Part shown: piece after piece, positions 29,601 through 38,454 of the stretch
Position numbering within the stretch: position 1 is the first letter of the stretch
Layout: every line of letters begins with the position of its first letter
Source of the DNA: Planctomyces sp. SH-PL62
Lineage (GTDB): Bacteria; Planctomycetota; Planctomycetia; Planctomycetales; Planctomycetaceae
Direction: 5' to 3'
NCBI GenBank assembly: GCA_945905295.1
Contig: CAMDPX010000002.1
Coordinates: 1-64,000 of the forward strand
Length of the DNA: 64,000 nucleotides
Made by a program: the position numbers and the translations under genes
Notes under the pieces: model-generated
What the model was told of the DNA's origin: nothing
Seen by the model: the letters and a program-made list of their open reading frames with translations, nothing else
The model's database searches: none

Positions 29601-29886
29601 CCTCTTGCAGACGCACCTCGCCACGGACTGGCTGACCGTTGTGCCAAGTGTGGGAGTCCCACGCCTTGAGCAACGTCGTCTGACCTCCGCACAGCAGCAG
29701 TGCATGACGTGGTCGCACTCCTTCGGCCACGATCCGATAACTACACGTCGCCGCCGAGCCGACGGTCCAACGACCGGGCCTCAACAGCAGCTTCGGAAGT
29801 GATGTTGTGAGCGGAGACAAAACCATCAGGGTTTCAACCTTGCGGGTCGCACGACTTGGACGAATCAAATCGGTTATCGCGGCCAT
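26680..29886 (-). CDS. FHA-domain, long coiled-coil, C-terminal membrane protein
   Basis: N-term RWTVGSAATCSYRIVAEGVRPRHALLLCGGQTTLLKAWDSHTWHNGQPVRGEVRLQEGDRVTVGSVEL (FHA); long Q/E/R coiled coil; C-terminal two hydrophobic helices. Confidence 0.88.
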   Translation of the reverse strand: MAAITDLIRPSRATRKVETLMVLSPLTTSLPKLLLRPGRWTVGSAATCSYRIVAEGVRPRHALLLCGGQTTLLKAWDSHTWHNGQPVRGEVRLQEGDRVTVGSVELSVESQPGVPDPGREGTASAQSTIATPPEPDGRDLERLRGQIQNLRDELSQRVSRRTVAIPAPPPIAATHPDVERMSARVAELEQSAIEDRQLAEQTQQELSALRAEQAQRNAEWQHARDQLLAESAEREHAWQQQADAWGVEHEQWQDELLSLANARQQLATKLEQRESELQTEATRWRTECEVLRADRQQQIAAQEVEREQYQQELESLTQARQQLAAEFEQRQSELKKTATGWQTKCETLHADWQRQQAGWAEERKQLLEESQRQKVDVAQQISQAAAQREQEWSEQSQQLLAERQQIESERRTLQATRLDLEQALAELSAERQRIADHAAEVLSKSEEHTRRMAEVEQQQAQLARDQQVLEHSRNWVQSDRRRLVEEKTEWQQQCAERQTEREGWEAEREQQRLLRDELEKARGLCRDERDATQQLAVEREQLTAERDQLTAERDQFTAERDQLTTERDQFTAERDQLTAERAAWMQQRAQSETEQQTNSTQFEAAYAELQTQQQTLHNERAQLQTLRADWDARAAEVQVERQAVDPEPQAFSEDRGAWENDRTAWGTDLPSAVPDSGWGHQPTLAEEPSQSLTDDWSIGVDLTAPREMPGAEPLFEPAAVSDWPTTSITHPLTEATSLDQVSDSETSAPAAEWDIPSQARELNGFVNAEEPRTPASESPPETATDRPRSVMETLDDDVAALRAELAEKFDLPGLRETLPETLIVDEPTADELIAGEQVVDETVNDAPVVVEASIVEPVESPNSGSPVNILGSLAFADDENVDDSVSRYMQHLLARSQRPSENGSERFVPASTQKSPGTEPTRPTPAASLISVAEIEINAESDSSEVESPSSAKLRALQAEPAHRQDKDAVRAATEKMRQVANQQTFNNVRASNSNRLKRSLKMKSSLAVFSFVLSAGLLFLGYSYQPDFLVLGVCAGGLGVMTWVDLFIAIREARNRTSQLAGRKKKA
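28141..28290. repeat. 21-bp in-frame tandem repeat encoding (DQL/FTAER)n
   Basis: Protein REQLTAERDQLTAERDQFTAERDQLTTERDQFTAERDQLTAERAAW; DNA unit close to TTGATCTCGTTCAGCCGTGAA. Confidence 0.9.
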
Positions 29887-29956
29887 GTGACTGACTCGGT
29901 CTCATTGACCATCTGAATTCCACCTCTCCATAATCGTCCATCGGCTAGTCGGACTC

Positions 29957-31174
29957 ATGGCCGAATTGAGGATCAATGCCATGTCGGGGTGGCTCTCGCG
30001 AGCAAAAGGCGCTTTCGGCGGTCGTGAGGCTGAAATCAGTCCCGAACCGATCGAGATCGCCTGCCCCTGCGGTCGAAAAGTCGAAGCCACGCGCCGTCGC
30101 GACTTTCAGCGCGTCCTTTGCAAAAACTGCGGCGAGCCATTCTTTCTGTTGCCGCTGGACGTTTACCCGCGGCCGGTCATGAAGGTCCGCAAGGTTAAGC
30201 TGCCCGAGCGCGACCTCAAAAAAACGAAACCCGCCACCGGAACGAAGTCGCCACCCGCCCAGCCTGACGCACAGACCGCGACGGCCCCGGCTCGGCCGAG
30301 CATCGACCTGCGGAAAGATCTGTCGGTCGTTGGTGACCGAGTACGTACGCAGTTCACTCCGCTGCGATTGATGGTCCTGAGCCTGCTGGCGGTGATCGGC
30401 CTGACCGGTTGGTGGCAATGGACTCGTGCGGCTCGAACCAGCGCGGAGTTCGATTTCAAAACTGCCAGCGAAGCGGGGCAGGCGGCACTCCAAAAGAAAG
30501 ACTTCGTCGACGCCGCGCAGCAATTCTCTCGCGCGGCGAACGCGGCGGATCTCCTGAAACGACACGACGTACACGCCGAGCAAGCGCGACAGAGCGTTCG
30601 CCAACTGACCGCGATCAACTCGCTGCTGACCCGCTCACTGGTCGAACTGCTGGAAGCGGCGAAGGCCGGACGGCAGAAGGGATCTGTCGCCGCGGTCGAA
30701 TCGGAATTCGCCAGCCTGCACGCTGACCGCTGGGTCGTATTGCACAGCGAGGTCACTCCCGAGTCCGGTCCCTCTGATCCCGCGGCGGCCAGCAGGTGGG
30801 AACAACGCGTTCAAATCGAAGGGGAAGCGCTCGTGCTCACCGGTTCGCTGTCGATCTTCGCGAAAGTTCTCGCGCCCCCTCCGCCGCCTTCTGCTCCCGA
30901 TGAAGACGCCGCACCCGATGCTCAGCCTCAACTCAATGTCGCACTCAACGATCTGGGCCAACGCGAAGTTCTGTTTGCCGCACAAGTCGAATCACTGAAA
31001 TGGAACCCGGCGCAATCCGTCTGGGTGCTGACGCTCAAGTCTTCGTCCGGCTGCCTGTGGACCGACTACGACCTGCTGCTGGCGACCGGATTTCTGCCCG
31101 ATGAACTGCGCAGCGAACAGCAATTGCGCGCACTGCTGCTCGAGCAAGGCCGCTGGATCGGAGCCATCGAATGA
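29957..31174 (+). CDS. Zinc-ribbon-like, single-TM hypothetical protein
   Basis: CPCGRKVEATRRRDFQRVLCKNCGEPFFLLP; TM LMVLSLLAVIGLTGWWQW. Confidence 0.7.
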   Translation: MAELRINAMSGWLSRAKGAFGGREAEISPEPIEIACPCGRKVEATRRRDFQRVLCKNCGEPFFLLPLDVYPRPVMKVRKVKLPERDLKKTKPATGTKSPPAQPDAQTATAPARPSIDLRKDLSVVGDRVRTQFTPLRLMVLSLLAVIGLTGWWQWTRAARTSAEFDFKTASEAGQAALQKKDFVDAAQQFSRAANAADLLKRHDVHAEQARQSVRQLTAINSLLTRSLVELLEAAKAGRQKGSVAAVESEFASLHADRWVVLHSEVTPESGPSDPAAASRWEQRVQIEGEALVLTGSLSIFAKVLAPPPPPSAPDEDAAPDAQPQLNVALNDLGQREVLFAAQVESLKWNPAQSVWVLTLKSSSGCLWTDYDLLLATGFLPDELRSEQQLRALLLEQGRWIGAIE

Positions 31175-32763
31175 ATCAGCCTGGCGGATTCCAATTTGCA
31201 ATTTGCAATGCCCTTCTCATTCTCGCACTGATCTTCCCGGCCACCACGCAAGCTGCCGGCGCGCAGTCGTTGGAGAGCTTCATCGCGCTCAAGCCTCAGT
31301 GGCCCGAACTGGTTGACTCCACGTTTCGCATCGAAGGGCGTTACGCCATCCTCACTCGCGACTCATTGCGGATGCGGAACTGCGACCTGCCGTTTAAGTC
31401 GACGCAACAACTGAAAGCTTCGGGCACTTCCAAAGTGATCGAGGTCTCAGGCCGGCTGGCGAAAGAGACCACCAGCGGCAAGCTGTACTTTGAAATTGAC
31501 CAGATTCGTTTTCTGCCGACCGATCTGCAATCGCTGACGGAACGCGAACGAGCCATCTCACGCGGCGCGGCCAAACAGTGGTATGAGTTGGCGGAATGGG
31601 CCACGGCACGCGGCAAGTTCTACAACGACGATGAACTGCTGGAGCGCGCCAAGGTCATCACTCGCAATGGGCTGAAACTCGAACGAGGGGAGTTGAAAGA
31701 ACTCACCCCGCAAGCGCTGCGGCAATTGTCGGCCCGCGTGACGGTATTGGGTTTGGATGAGGCGCTGCGACTCGACTGGCTGCACGAGTCGCTGTCGCTG
31801 GAATGGGAAAGCTTGCAAAAGTCCGCTCCGAAGCCCGATCTCACCGCGGACGAGTTCGACGTCACGAAAGACCCGCTGTTTCAATTTCTCCAGAAGGTCG
31901 ACCAGGACATGCCCGGCGCGACGACTCGCGCGGACAACGTCTTGCCTCTGGAGGTCAACGAGTACCGTCGGAATTCGGTGCTGACCTACCGGAACGCGAA
32001 CGATTCGCGCCGGCGCAAGTTCGAGCGATTGTTCCATGTCGAAGTCGCGACGGCGGCGATCCGGCGGATCACGAAGCCCGACGACAGCAACGGCGACGAG
32101 GTTGCCAATCGACTCGATGAATTCCTTCCCGAACAGCACGACTTGGCCGAACAGCATCGAGACCGCGAACTCGCGTTTCTTTCCAAAAACTCGGCCACGC
32201 TGTCGCGCAATCGGCTCGGCGAACTGGTGCAACGCTGTCGAGACCGCAAACAGGAAGCGCTCGCCAAGGAGGCGATCACCCTCTGGCTGACACGACGCGA
32301 ACAGTCATTGCGAAAGGATGGCGTCACCGGCTTAATCCAGATCGCCGACGACCGGCTGGCGCTGTTGCAGGATCAACCGGGAGCCGGTGCGCTGCTGCTT
32401 GAAGCACTGAAACTCGCGCCGACGAATGAGGACATTCACGAACGACTCACGAAGCTGGGCTATCAAAAGGTCAATGACCAATGGGTCCAACCGCAGGGGG
32501 CCCCGCTGACGCCGAACTCACCCCAGCCAGCCGGGGCAGAGACGGACCTTGAGCGCAACATCCGCTTAGGCGTGCCCAAAGTCGACATGACGTCGGCCGA
32601 GTTGTTGAAGTGTCTGGGTTCGCCGCAATCGCTCACGCGCGTCGCGACCTCCGGCGGAATCACCGAGACCTGGATCTATCGCGACGGTGTGACTGTCAGG
32701 CACACGATCACGGTCGAACGCAAAATCCAGCGCGGCACCGCCAAAGTCGTGGCCGTGCAATGA
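31171..32763 (+). CDS. Hypothetical secreted protein
   Basis: 530 aa, signal peptide-like N-terminus FAICNALLILALIFPATTQAAGA; start overlaps the upstream gene stop. Confidence 0.7.
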   Translation: MNQPGGFQFAICNALLILALIFPATTQAAGAQSLESFIALKPQWPELVDSTFRIEGRYAILTRDSLRMRNCDLPFKSTQQLKASGTSKVIEVSGRLAKETTSGKLYFEIDQIRFLPTDLQSLTERERAISRGAAKQWYELAEWATARGKFYNDDELLERAKVITRNGLKLERGELKELTPQALRQLSARVTVLGLDEALRLDWLHESLSLEWESLQKSAPKPDLTADEFDVTKDPLFQFLQKVDQDMPGATTRADNVLPLEVNEYRRNSVLTYRNANDSRRRKFERLFHVEVATAAIRRITKPDDSNGDEVANRLDEFLPEQHDLAEQHRDRELAFLSKNSATLSRNRLGELVQRCRDRKQEALAKEAITLWLTRREQSLRKDGVTGLIQIADDRLALLQDQPGAGALLLEALKLAPTNEDIHERLTKLGYQKVNDQWVQPQGAPLTPNSPQPAGAETDLERNIRLGVPKVDMTSAELLKCLGSPQSLTRVATSGGITETWIYRDGVTVRHTITVERKIQRGTAKVVAVQ

Positions 32764-32814
32764 GCGGGCCTCGCTGATGACGGACAGGAGCGACCGGCCT
32801 ACACTGGCCACATC

Positions 32815-33954
32815 ATGGCAGGAAATTCCTTCGGACAAGCGTTGCGGATCACAACCGCGGGTGAGAGTCACGGACCAGGCAACGTCGTCATCATCGACGG
32901 CGTGCCTCCAGGTATCCCACTGAGCGTTGAAGACCTGTTGGTCGATTTGCGACGTCGCCGGCCGGGGCAGAGCAAGATCGTCACTCAGCGCCAGGAAGAC
33001 GACCTGCCGGAGATTCTCGCCGGCGTCTTCGAGGGGCGCACGACCGGCACCAGCTTGGCCATTCTGGTCCGCAACAGCGATCAGCGCAGCCGCGACTACG
33101 AAGACATCAAAGACAAATACCGCCCCGGCCACGCCGACTTCAGTTTCGATGCGAAGTATGGCTTCCGAGATTACCGCGGTGGCGGACGTTCGAGCGCTCG
33201 CGAGACAACCGTGCGAGTTGCCGCTGGTGTCGTGGCCAAGAAGATTCTGCGCGAGGCGTTTGGTGGCGAGGTGGTCGGCTACGTCGTGCAAGTCGGGGAT
33301 ATCAAAGCCAACATTCCCGATCCGGTCGCCGTCACGTTGTCTCAAGTCGAAACTCTGCCAAACGGCGACCCCAACATCATCCGCTGCCCCGATGCGAACG
33401 CCGCAGCGAAAATGATCGAGTTGATCGATGCCGTCCGCAAAGAGGGCGATTCGATCGGCGGCGCGGCGGAGATCGTCGCCGCAAACATTCCCGCCGGACT
33501 CGGTGAGCCAGTCTTCGACAAACTCAAAGCCGACCTCGCCAAAGCGCTGTTCAGCCTGCCGGCGGTCCTGGGAGTTGAATACGGCATCGGCTTCGGCTGC
33601 GTGACCATGCGCGGCAGCCAACACAACGACTTGTTCGTCCCCCAACGTAGTGCAGGCGGCTCGCCTGCATCCCCCGACGGTCTCATTACCACATCCAGCA
33701 ACCGCCACGGCGGAATGCTCGGCGGAATCTCAACCGGCCTGCCGATCGTGCTCCGCGCGGCGGTGAAGCCGACCAGCAGCTTGCCGATTGAGCAAGCCAC
33801 GGTGACTCGCGATGGCGAGCCGACCACCATCAAAACGAAAGGCCGCCACGATCCTTGTCTGTTGCCGCGATTCATCCCGATGGCGGAGGCCATGGTCGCA
33901 ATCGTACTCGCCGACCACTGGCTCCGCTGGAAGGGCCAGTCACACAAAAATTGA
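32815..33954 (+). CDS. aroC: Chorismate synthase
   Basis: [37 protein letters not shown]..., [85 protein letters not shown]. Confidence 0.97.
   Translation: MAGNSFGQALRITTAGESHGPGNVVIIDGVPPGIPLSVEDLLVDLRRRRPGQSKIVTQRQEDDLPEILAGVFEGRTTGTSLAILVRNSDQRSRDYEDIKDKYRPGHADFSFDAKYGFRDYRGGGRSSARETTVRVAAGVVAKKILREAFGGEVVGYVVQVGDIKANIPDPVAVTLSQVETLPNGDPNIIRCPDANAAAKMIELIDAVRKEGDSIGGAAEIVAANIPAGLGEPVFDKLKADLAKALFSLPAVLGVEYGIGFGCVTMRGSQHNDLFVPQRSAGGSPASPDGLITTSSNRHGGMLGGISTGLPIVLRAAVKPTSSLPIEQATVTRDGEPTTIKTKGRHDPCLLPRFIPMAEAMVAIVLADHWLRWKGQSHKN
33651..33669. repeat. Short hairpin (TGCAGGCG-GCT-CGCCTGCA) inside aroC
   Basis: 8-bp perfect stem in GTAGTGCAGGCGGCTCGCCTGCATCC; encodes the extra residues [10 protein letters not shown]. 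Confidence 0.8.
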
Positions 33955-33975
33955 GATTTGAGATTTGAGATTTGA
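33951..33975. repeat. Heptamer tandem repeat (TTGAGAT)n
   Basis: TTGAGATTTGAGATTTGAGATTTGA between aroC and the next CDS, overlapping the aroC stop. Confidence 0.9.
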
Positions 33976-33981
33976 ATCCTC

Positions 33982-34458
33982 ATGCCTTGGCTTCAAAAAC
34001 AACTCCGTTTGCCAGAGTTCCCGCGCGGGTTTCATATCGTGACGGAACATGTGCTCAGCGCATTGCCCGAACTACCGCAGGTCAAAGTCGGGTTGTTGCA
34101 CGTCTTTATTCAGCACACCTCCGCATCGATCACAATCAACGAGAATGCGGATGCCGATGTCCCTGCGGATCTCGAAGCGTCGTTCAATCATCTCGCGCCG
34201 GAGCGGTTTCCCTATCGTCACACGGTCGAGGGTCCGGATGACATGCCGGCTCACGTGAAAGCCGCGATGCTGGGAAGCTCGGTGTGGGTGCCGGTCGCCA
34301 ACGGGCGACTTTGTTTGGGGACGTGGCAAGGCATTTACTTGTGCGAGCACCGCAATCACGGCGGCTCGCGCCGACTGGTGCTGACATTGCAAGGCGAGTG
34401 GCCCGAATCGAGCCACCACAACATCATCGAACAGACTCCGCCGGTGATCGTTCCTTGA
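33982..34458 (+). CDS. YjbQ/UPF0047-family (secondary thiamine-phosphate synthase-like) protein
   Basis: MPWLQKQLRLPEFPRGFHIVTEHVLSALPELPQVKVGLLHVFIQHTSASITINENADADVPADLEASFNHL... GRLCLGTWQGIYLCEHRNHGGSRRLVLTLQGE. Confidence 0.93.
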   Translation: MPWLQKQLRLPEFPRGFHIVTEHVLSALPELPQVKVGLLHVFIQHTSASITINENADADVPADLEASFNHLAPERFPYRHTVEGPDDMPAHVKAAMLGSSVWVPVANGRLCLGTWQGIYLCEHRNHGGSRRLVLTLQGEWPESSHHNIIEQTPPVIVP

Positions 34459-34544
34459 TGAAATCGAGCACGTTGACACCCTCTGGGAGCAGGTCTAGCA
34501 TCCTGACCACTGTATTGCGGGGTCTTAACCGGACGGATTTAACC

Positions 34545-36311
34545 ATGTCAGATGATCGCGATTTCTCTCCGCGGCCTTGTGGACTGGAATGCGTCCGACC
34601 ATCGCTCGGACGTCGCATGTTGCTGTTCGTGATGGCTGTCGCGACGGCGTCCGTGTGCGGTTCGTCAGGCTGGTGTGCGGATCGCCCCCCCGAAGTGGAA
34701 GCGGCGATTCAACGCGCGGTGAAAAGTCTCGCCGGCAGTAAAGTCATTGCTGAGTCGGAAGCCGGCTTGGTCGTGTATGCCTGCATGTCCGCGGGAGAAT
34801 CGGCCGACAGCCCGCTTGTCAGAACTCAAACGGACATCATTCTGAAAAAGTGCTCCAACATCTATAAGCCAACCCTGCACCACAATTACGAAGCGGGCGT
34901 CGACGTGATGGGTTTGGTCGCCGCCGACCGCGAGAAGTACAAAGCTCAAATTCAGCAGATCGGCGAGTTCTTGATCCGTGAGCAGAAGCCGTATGGTGTC
35001 TGGGATTATTCCGTCGGTGACAGCAAGGGAGACACGAGCATTTCCCAGTATGGTGTCCTGGGTCTGTGGGCCGCAGCTCGCGCGGGAGTTCAGGTGCCCA
35101 CAAAAGTTTGGGATGATGCGGCGCAGTGGCACATTCGGACGCAGCTTAAAGATGGCGCTTTCGGATATCACCCTTTGGGTGGAGACCCGGCCCCCAAGCA
35201 CAGCATGACCGTGGCTGGAGTTGGCAGCTTGGCCGTCATCAAGCTCATGTTGTCAAAGTTGCCGGAAGAGCCAAATGCGCCATCAGCGGGCGCGGAACCG
35301 AAGACCAAGAAAAGCGATAAGGCCTTCGGCGTTCTGGAACGAGTCACCCCCCAGGAACCGGTCGACGCACCGGCCGCCGCGAGCTCGCCGATGGACACGA
35401 ATTTCAAGCCAAGGTCCACGCGCGGCGAGTTAGACCGGAGCATCAACGGTGGTCTGGGCTGGCTCGCTCGCTCTTATACCATCGACAAGCCGTCCGGCTG
35501 GGGCTTGTATTACCTGTATGGGCTCGAACGAGTCGGATCGCTGACGAACTCAGAGAAAATCAATGGCCGCGACTGGTACAAGGAGGGCTGTGCTTTCCTG
35601 ATGAAGAGTCAACAACCCGACGGAAGTTTCTCCGATTTGGGAGGGCCCACACCGTCGACCTGTTTCGCGATCTTGTTCATGACTCGTGCCACCGAAAAGC
35701 TGGTCCCCGTCACTCAGCAAGTGGCTCGCGTGCGGGCGGCAACGTATGGCGGTGGCACTCTGGAAGGGGGACGCGGCCTGCCTAAAGATTTGGGAAAAGT
35801 CGATAAGCAAGGGGGACAGCTTTCGGAGAAGAAGCTGGATACGGAACTCGACAAGGTACTGGCGGAACTGGGTGATCCAAAATCCGACCGAGTCGAAGCC
35901 GCTCAAAAGGCGCTGGTGGATGCGATTCAGGTTGGGCAGCGGCAGGAACTGATCGGTCAGAAAACCTTGTTGCTGAAACTGGCGAAGGATTCGCGGGTCG
36001 AAGTGCGCCGGACGGCGTTCTGGGCGTTGGGACGCTGCAACGATCTGCTCGTCGCACCGGTCTTGATCAAAGGTCTGGAGGACGTTGACTACGATGCGGC
36101 CGTGGAAGCTCGCAACGCCTTGTGCGTGCTCAGCCGTCGTCCGCGCGGATTCGGACTGCCAAGCGATTTGGACGCCAAATTCACTGCGGATGCGACGGTC
36201 GCCGAGAAAGAAGCCGCCTTCGAGAAATGGCGCGGCGACGACCTCCGCAAATGGCGCGAGTGGTATCAAACCGTCCGACCGTACTCCGAACGGGACAAAC
36301 TCCCCGATTGA
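34545..36311 (+). CDS. Prenyltransferase/terpene-cyclase-repeat-like secreted protein with HEAT-like C-terminus
   Basis: Start MSDDRDFSPRPC; signal MLLFVMAVATASVCGSSGWCA; GVWDYSVGDSKGDTSISQYGVLGLWAAARAG and QPDGSFSDLGGPTPSTCFAILFMTRA alpha/alpha repeats. Confidence 0.75.
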   Translation: MSDDRDFSPRPCGLECVRPSLGRRMLLFVMAVATASVCGSSGWCADRPPEVEAAIQRAVKSLAGSKVIAESEAGLVVYACMSAGESADSPLVRTQTDIILKKCSNIYKPTLHHNYEAGVDVMGLVAADREKYKAQIQQIGEFLIREQKPYGVWDYSVGDSKGDTSISQYGVLGLWAAARAGVQVPTKVWDDAAQWHIRTQLKDGAFGYHPLGGDPAPKHSMTVAGVGSLAVIKLMLSKLPEEPNAPSAGAEPKTKKSDKAFGVLERVTPQEPVDAPAAASSPMDTNFKPRSTRGELDRSINGGLGWLARSYTIDKPSGWGLYYLYGLERVGSLTNSEKINGRDWYKEGCAFLMKSQQPDGSFSDLGGPTPSTCFAILFMTRATEKLVPVTQQVARVRAATYGGGTLEGGRGLPKDLGKVDKQGGQLSEKKLDTELDKVLAELGDPKSDRVEAAQKALVDAIQVGQRQELIGQKTLLLKLAKDSRVEVRRTAFWALGRCNDLLVAPVLIKGLEDVDYDAAVEARNALCVLSRRPRGFGLPSDLDAKFTADATVAEKEAAFEKWRGDDLRKWREWYQTVRPYSERDKLPD

Positions 36312-36367
36312 AAGAGGACTCTCCCCACGCGAGAGTGCGGGGCGTCCATTGAGAAAGAGTCCAAACC

Positions 36368-37330
36368 GTGAGCACCGTTGCCGACAATTCGACTCGCACA
36401 CGCCCCCCGCCGATCGCGTTGTCTCAGCACGACAAAGTGTCGTCGGGGTTGCTGGCCGTCTGCATGTTGCTCGGCACGCTGACGGTTTTGCTGATCACGG
36501 CCTGGATCGCCAACATGCTGCCGTCCCCCAAACTGCCACCGCCGGTGACGTTGTTGGAGGAAGATCCCGGCGGCGATCCGCACGGCTTCATCGACGGCAC
36601 ACCCGGCGAAACATTGGCGCTCGGCTCGCCGGATGCCGATGCGAACGACCCCGTGATGGCCGAAGCGGAAGCGCTGCCGGACACGGCCGAGGTCTCGGCC
36701 GAATCGCTCGACGCGGTCGCCGATGTGTCCGATGCCACCGAGATGAACACGTCGGACTCTGCCGATGCTCCCGTGGCGAATCAACAACTCGCGCAGGCTT
36801 CTTTGATTCCCACGCGCCCCGGAAGCCCCTTCGGAAAACCGGGCGGGACTGGTCGTCCGCCGCTGGGGTCCGGCACCGGCAAAGGGGGCTTCCCGCGCGA
36901 GATGCGGTGGTTCATCAAGTTTACCGAACGTGGAACGCTCGATGAGTACGCCGCGCAATTGGAATTCTTCGGAATTGAACTCGGAGCGCTCATGCCTGAT
37001 GGAAAACTGATCTTGGTCAGCAAGCTCAACACACCGTCGCCGACGAAGCGAACCGTGACCAACGGCCAGGAAGAGAAGCGGCTGTACTTCACTTGGAAGG
37101 GAGGCACTCGCAAAGGGGTCGATCTGCAAATCCTGCAAAAGGCGGGCATCGACGGGACCAATGCCCTCGTCATGCACTTCTATCCGCCGCAAACGGAGAA
37201 TCAATTGGCCGTCTTGGAGCAGCAATACAAAGGGCGCAAAGCCAACCAAATCAAACGCACTTACTTCTCCGTCCGCAACGCCAAGGATGGCTTTGAATTC
37301 ACGATCACCAGCCAGACCGAGTTGAAATAG
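36368..37330 (+). CDS. Hypothetical single-TM protein with acidic low-complexity region
   Basis: LLAVCMLLGTLTVLLITAWIANML TM; C-terminal conserved-looking domain. Confidence 0.65.
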   Translation: MSTVADNSTRTRPPPIALSQHDKVSSGLLAVCMLLGTLTVLLITAWIANMLPSPKLPPPVTLLEEDPGGDPHGFIDGTPGETLALGSPDADANDPVMAEAEALPDTAEVSAESLDAVADVSDATEMNTSDSADAPVANQQLAQASLIPTRPGSPFGKPGGTGRPPLGSGTGKGGFPREMRWFIKFTERGTLDEYAAQLEFFGIELGALMPDGKLILVSKLNTPSPTKRTVTNGQEEKRLYFTWKGGTRKGVDLQILQKAGIDGTNALVMHFYPPQTENQLAVLEQQYKGRKANQIKRTYFSVRNAKDGFEFTITSQTELK

Positions 37331-37393
37331 GCCACCGTCAAGCGGGGCCGATCGAGCAGGGAACAGGGAAGTCACCCTTGAGGAGCGGCGTTG

Positions 37394-38437
37394 ATGCCTG
37401 AGTCGGAGATTCTTCGCGACCTGTGGTACATGGCGGTGCCAGGGCAGCAGCTCAAGCGCGGGCAGATGGTGGGAAAGATTCTGCTCGGTCAATCGCTGGT
37501 GTTGGGCCGAGATGCCAACGGCGAGGTCTTCGCACTCCGCGACATCTGCCCGCATCGGGGCATCCCACTGAGTCACGGTCAGTTCGATGGCCGCGAGATC
37601 GAGTGCTGCTACCACGGCTGGCGGTTCAATTGTGGCGGCGGTTGCACACACATTCCTTCGTTGCTGCCCAATCAGAAGTTTGATCTCGACCGTGTGTTCG
37701 TCACGCGCTATCCCTGCCGCGAAGTCCAAGGCAACGTCTGGGTCTTCTTCCCGGCAGACGAACGCAGAGTTCCCGATCCACTGCCAGAGATTTCGGTCGT
37801 GCCCGGCGTTGAAGCTTGTCACTATCGGCTGGTGGAGCGAGCCCTCTTTCCGTGCTCGATCGACCATGCTGTCGTCGGCCTGATGGACCCGGCCCACGGC
37901 CCGTTCGTGCATCGCTCCTGGTGGTGGCGTTCACGTCACTCAATGCACCAGAAGTCGAAAGCCTTCGCCCCGTCGCATCTGGGCTTCACGATGGTCCGGC
38001 ACAAACCTTCATCCAACTCGAAGGCGTACAAGCTGCTCGGCGGCGAAGTCTCGACCGAGATTCGGTTCGAGTTACCCAGCACGCGCATCGAATCCATCGT
38101 CGCGGGCCGGCATCACATCTGCGGACTGACAACGCTGACCCCACTGGCCGACAAGCAGGTCGAGCTGCATCAAGTCTTCTACTGGACGACCCCCTGGCTG
38201 ACGGCATTTCGCCCACTCATGCGTCCGTTAGTCCGGACCTTTATCGAGCAAGACCGAGACGTCGTGGACAAGCAACAGCAAGGTCTCAACGAAGACCCGC
38301 AACTCATGCTCATCAACGACGCCGACCGCCCTGCCCGCTGGTATCACCAACTCAAAAAAGAATTCCAGCAGTCAAAGGCCGAGCAACGCGCGTTCGTCAA
38401 TCCGGTGCCAGAGACCACACTGCATTGGTGCAGTTAG
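37394..38437 (+). CDS. Rieske [2Fe-2S] oxygenase (aromatic ring-hydroxylating type)
   Basis: DICPHRGIPLSHGQFDGREIECCYHGWRFNCGGGCTHIPSL Rieske motif. Confidence 0.9.
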   Translation: MPESEILRDLWYMAVPGQQLKRGQMVGKILLGQSLVLGRDANGEVFALRDICPHRGIPLSHGQFDGREIECCYHGWRFNCGGGCTHIPSLLPNQKFDLDRVFVTRYPCREVQGNVWVFFPADERRVPDPLPEISVVPGVEACHYRLVERALFPCSIDHAVVGLMDPAHGPFVHRSWWWRSRHSMHQKSKAFAPSHLGFTMVRHKPSSNSKAYKLLGGEVSTEIRFELPSTRIESIVAGRHHICGLTTLTPLADKQVELHQVFYWTTPWLTAFRPLMRPLVRTFIEQDRDVVDKQQQGLNEDPQLMLINDADRPARWYHQLKKEFQQSKAEQRAFVNPVPETTLHWCS

Positions 38438-38454
38438 TCCGCAGCGTTCTTTCA

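Noticed and set aside
36266-37912. 548-aa minus ORF antisense to 36368-37330 and the Rieske gene
   Set aside because: Antisense shadow; plus-strand Rieske motif is unambiguous.
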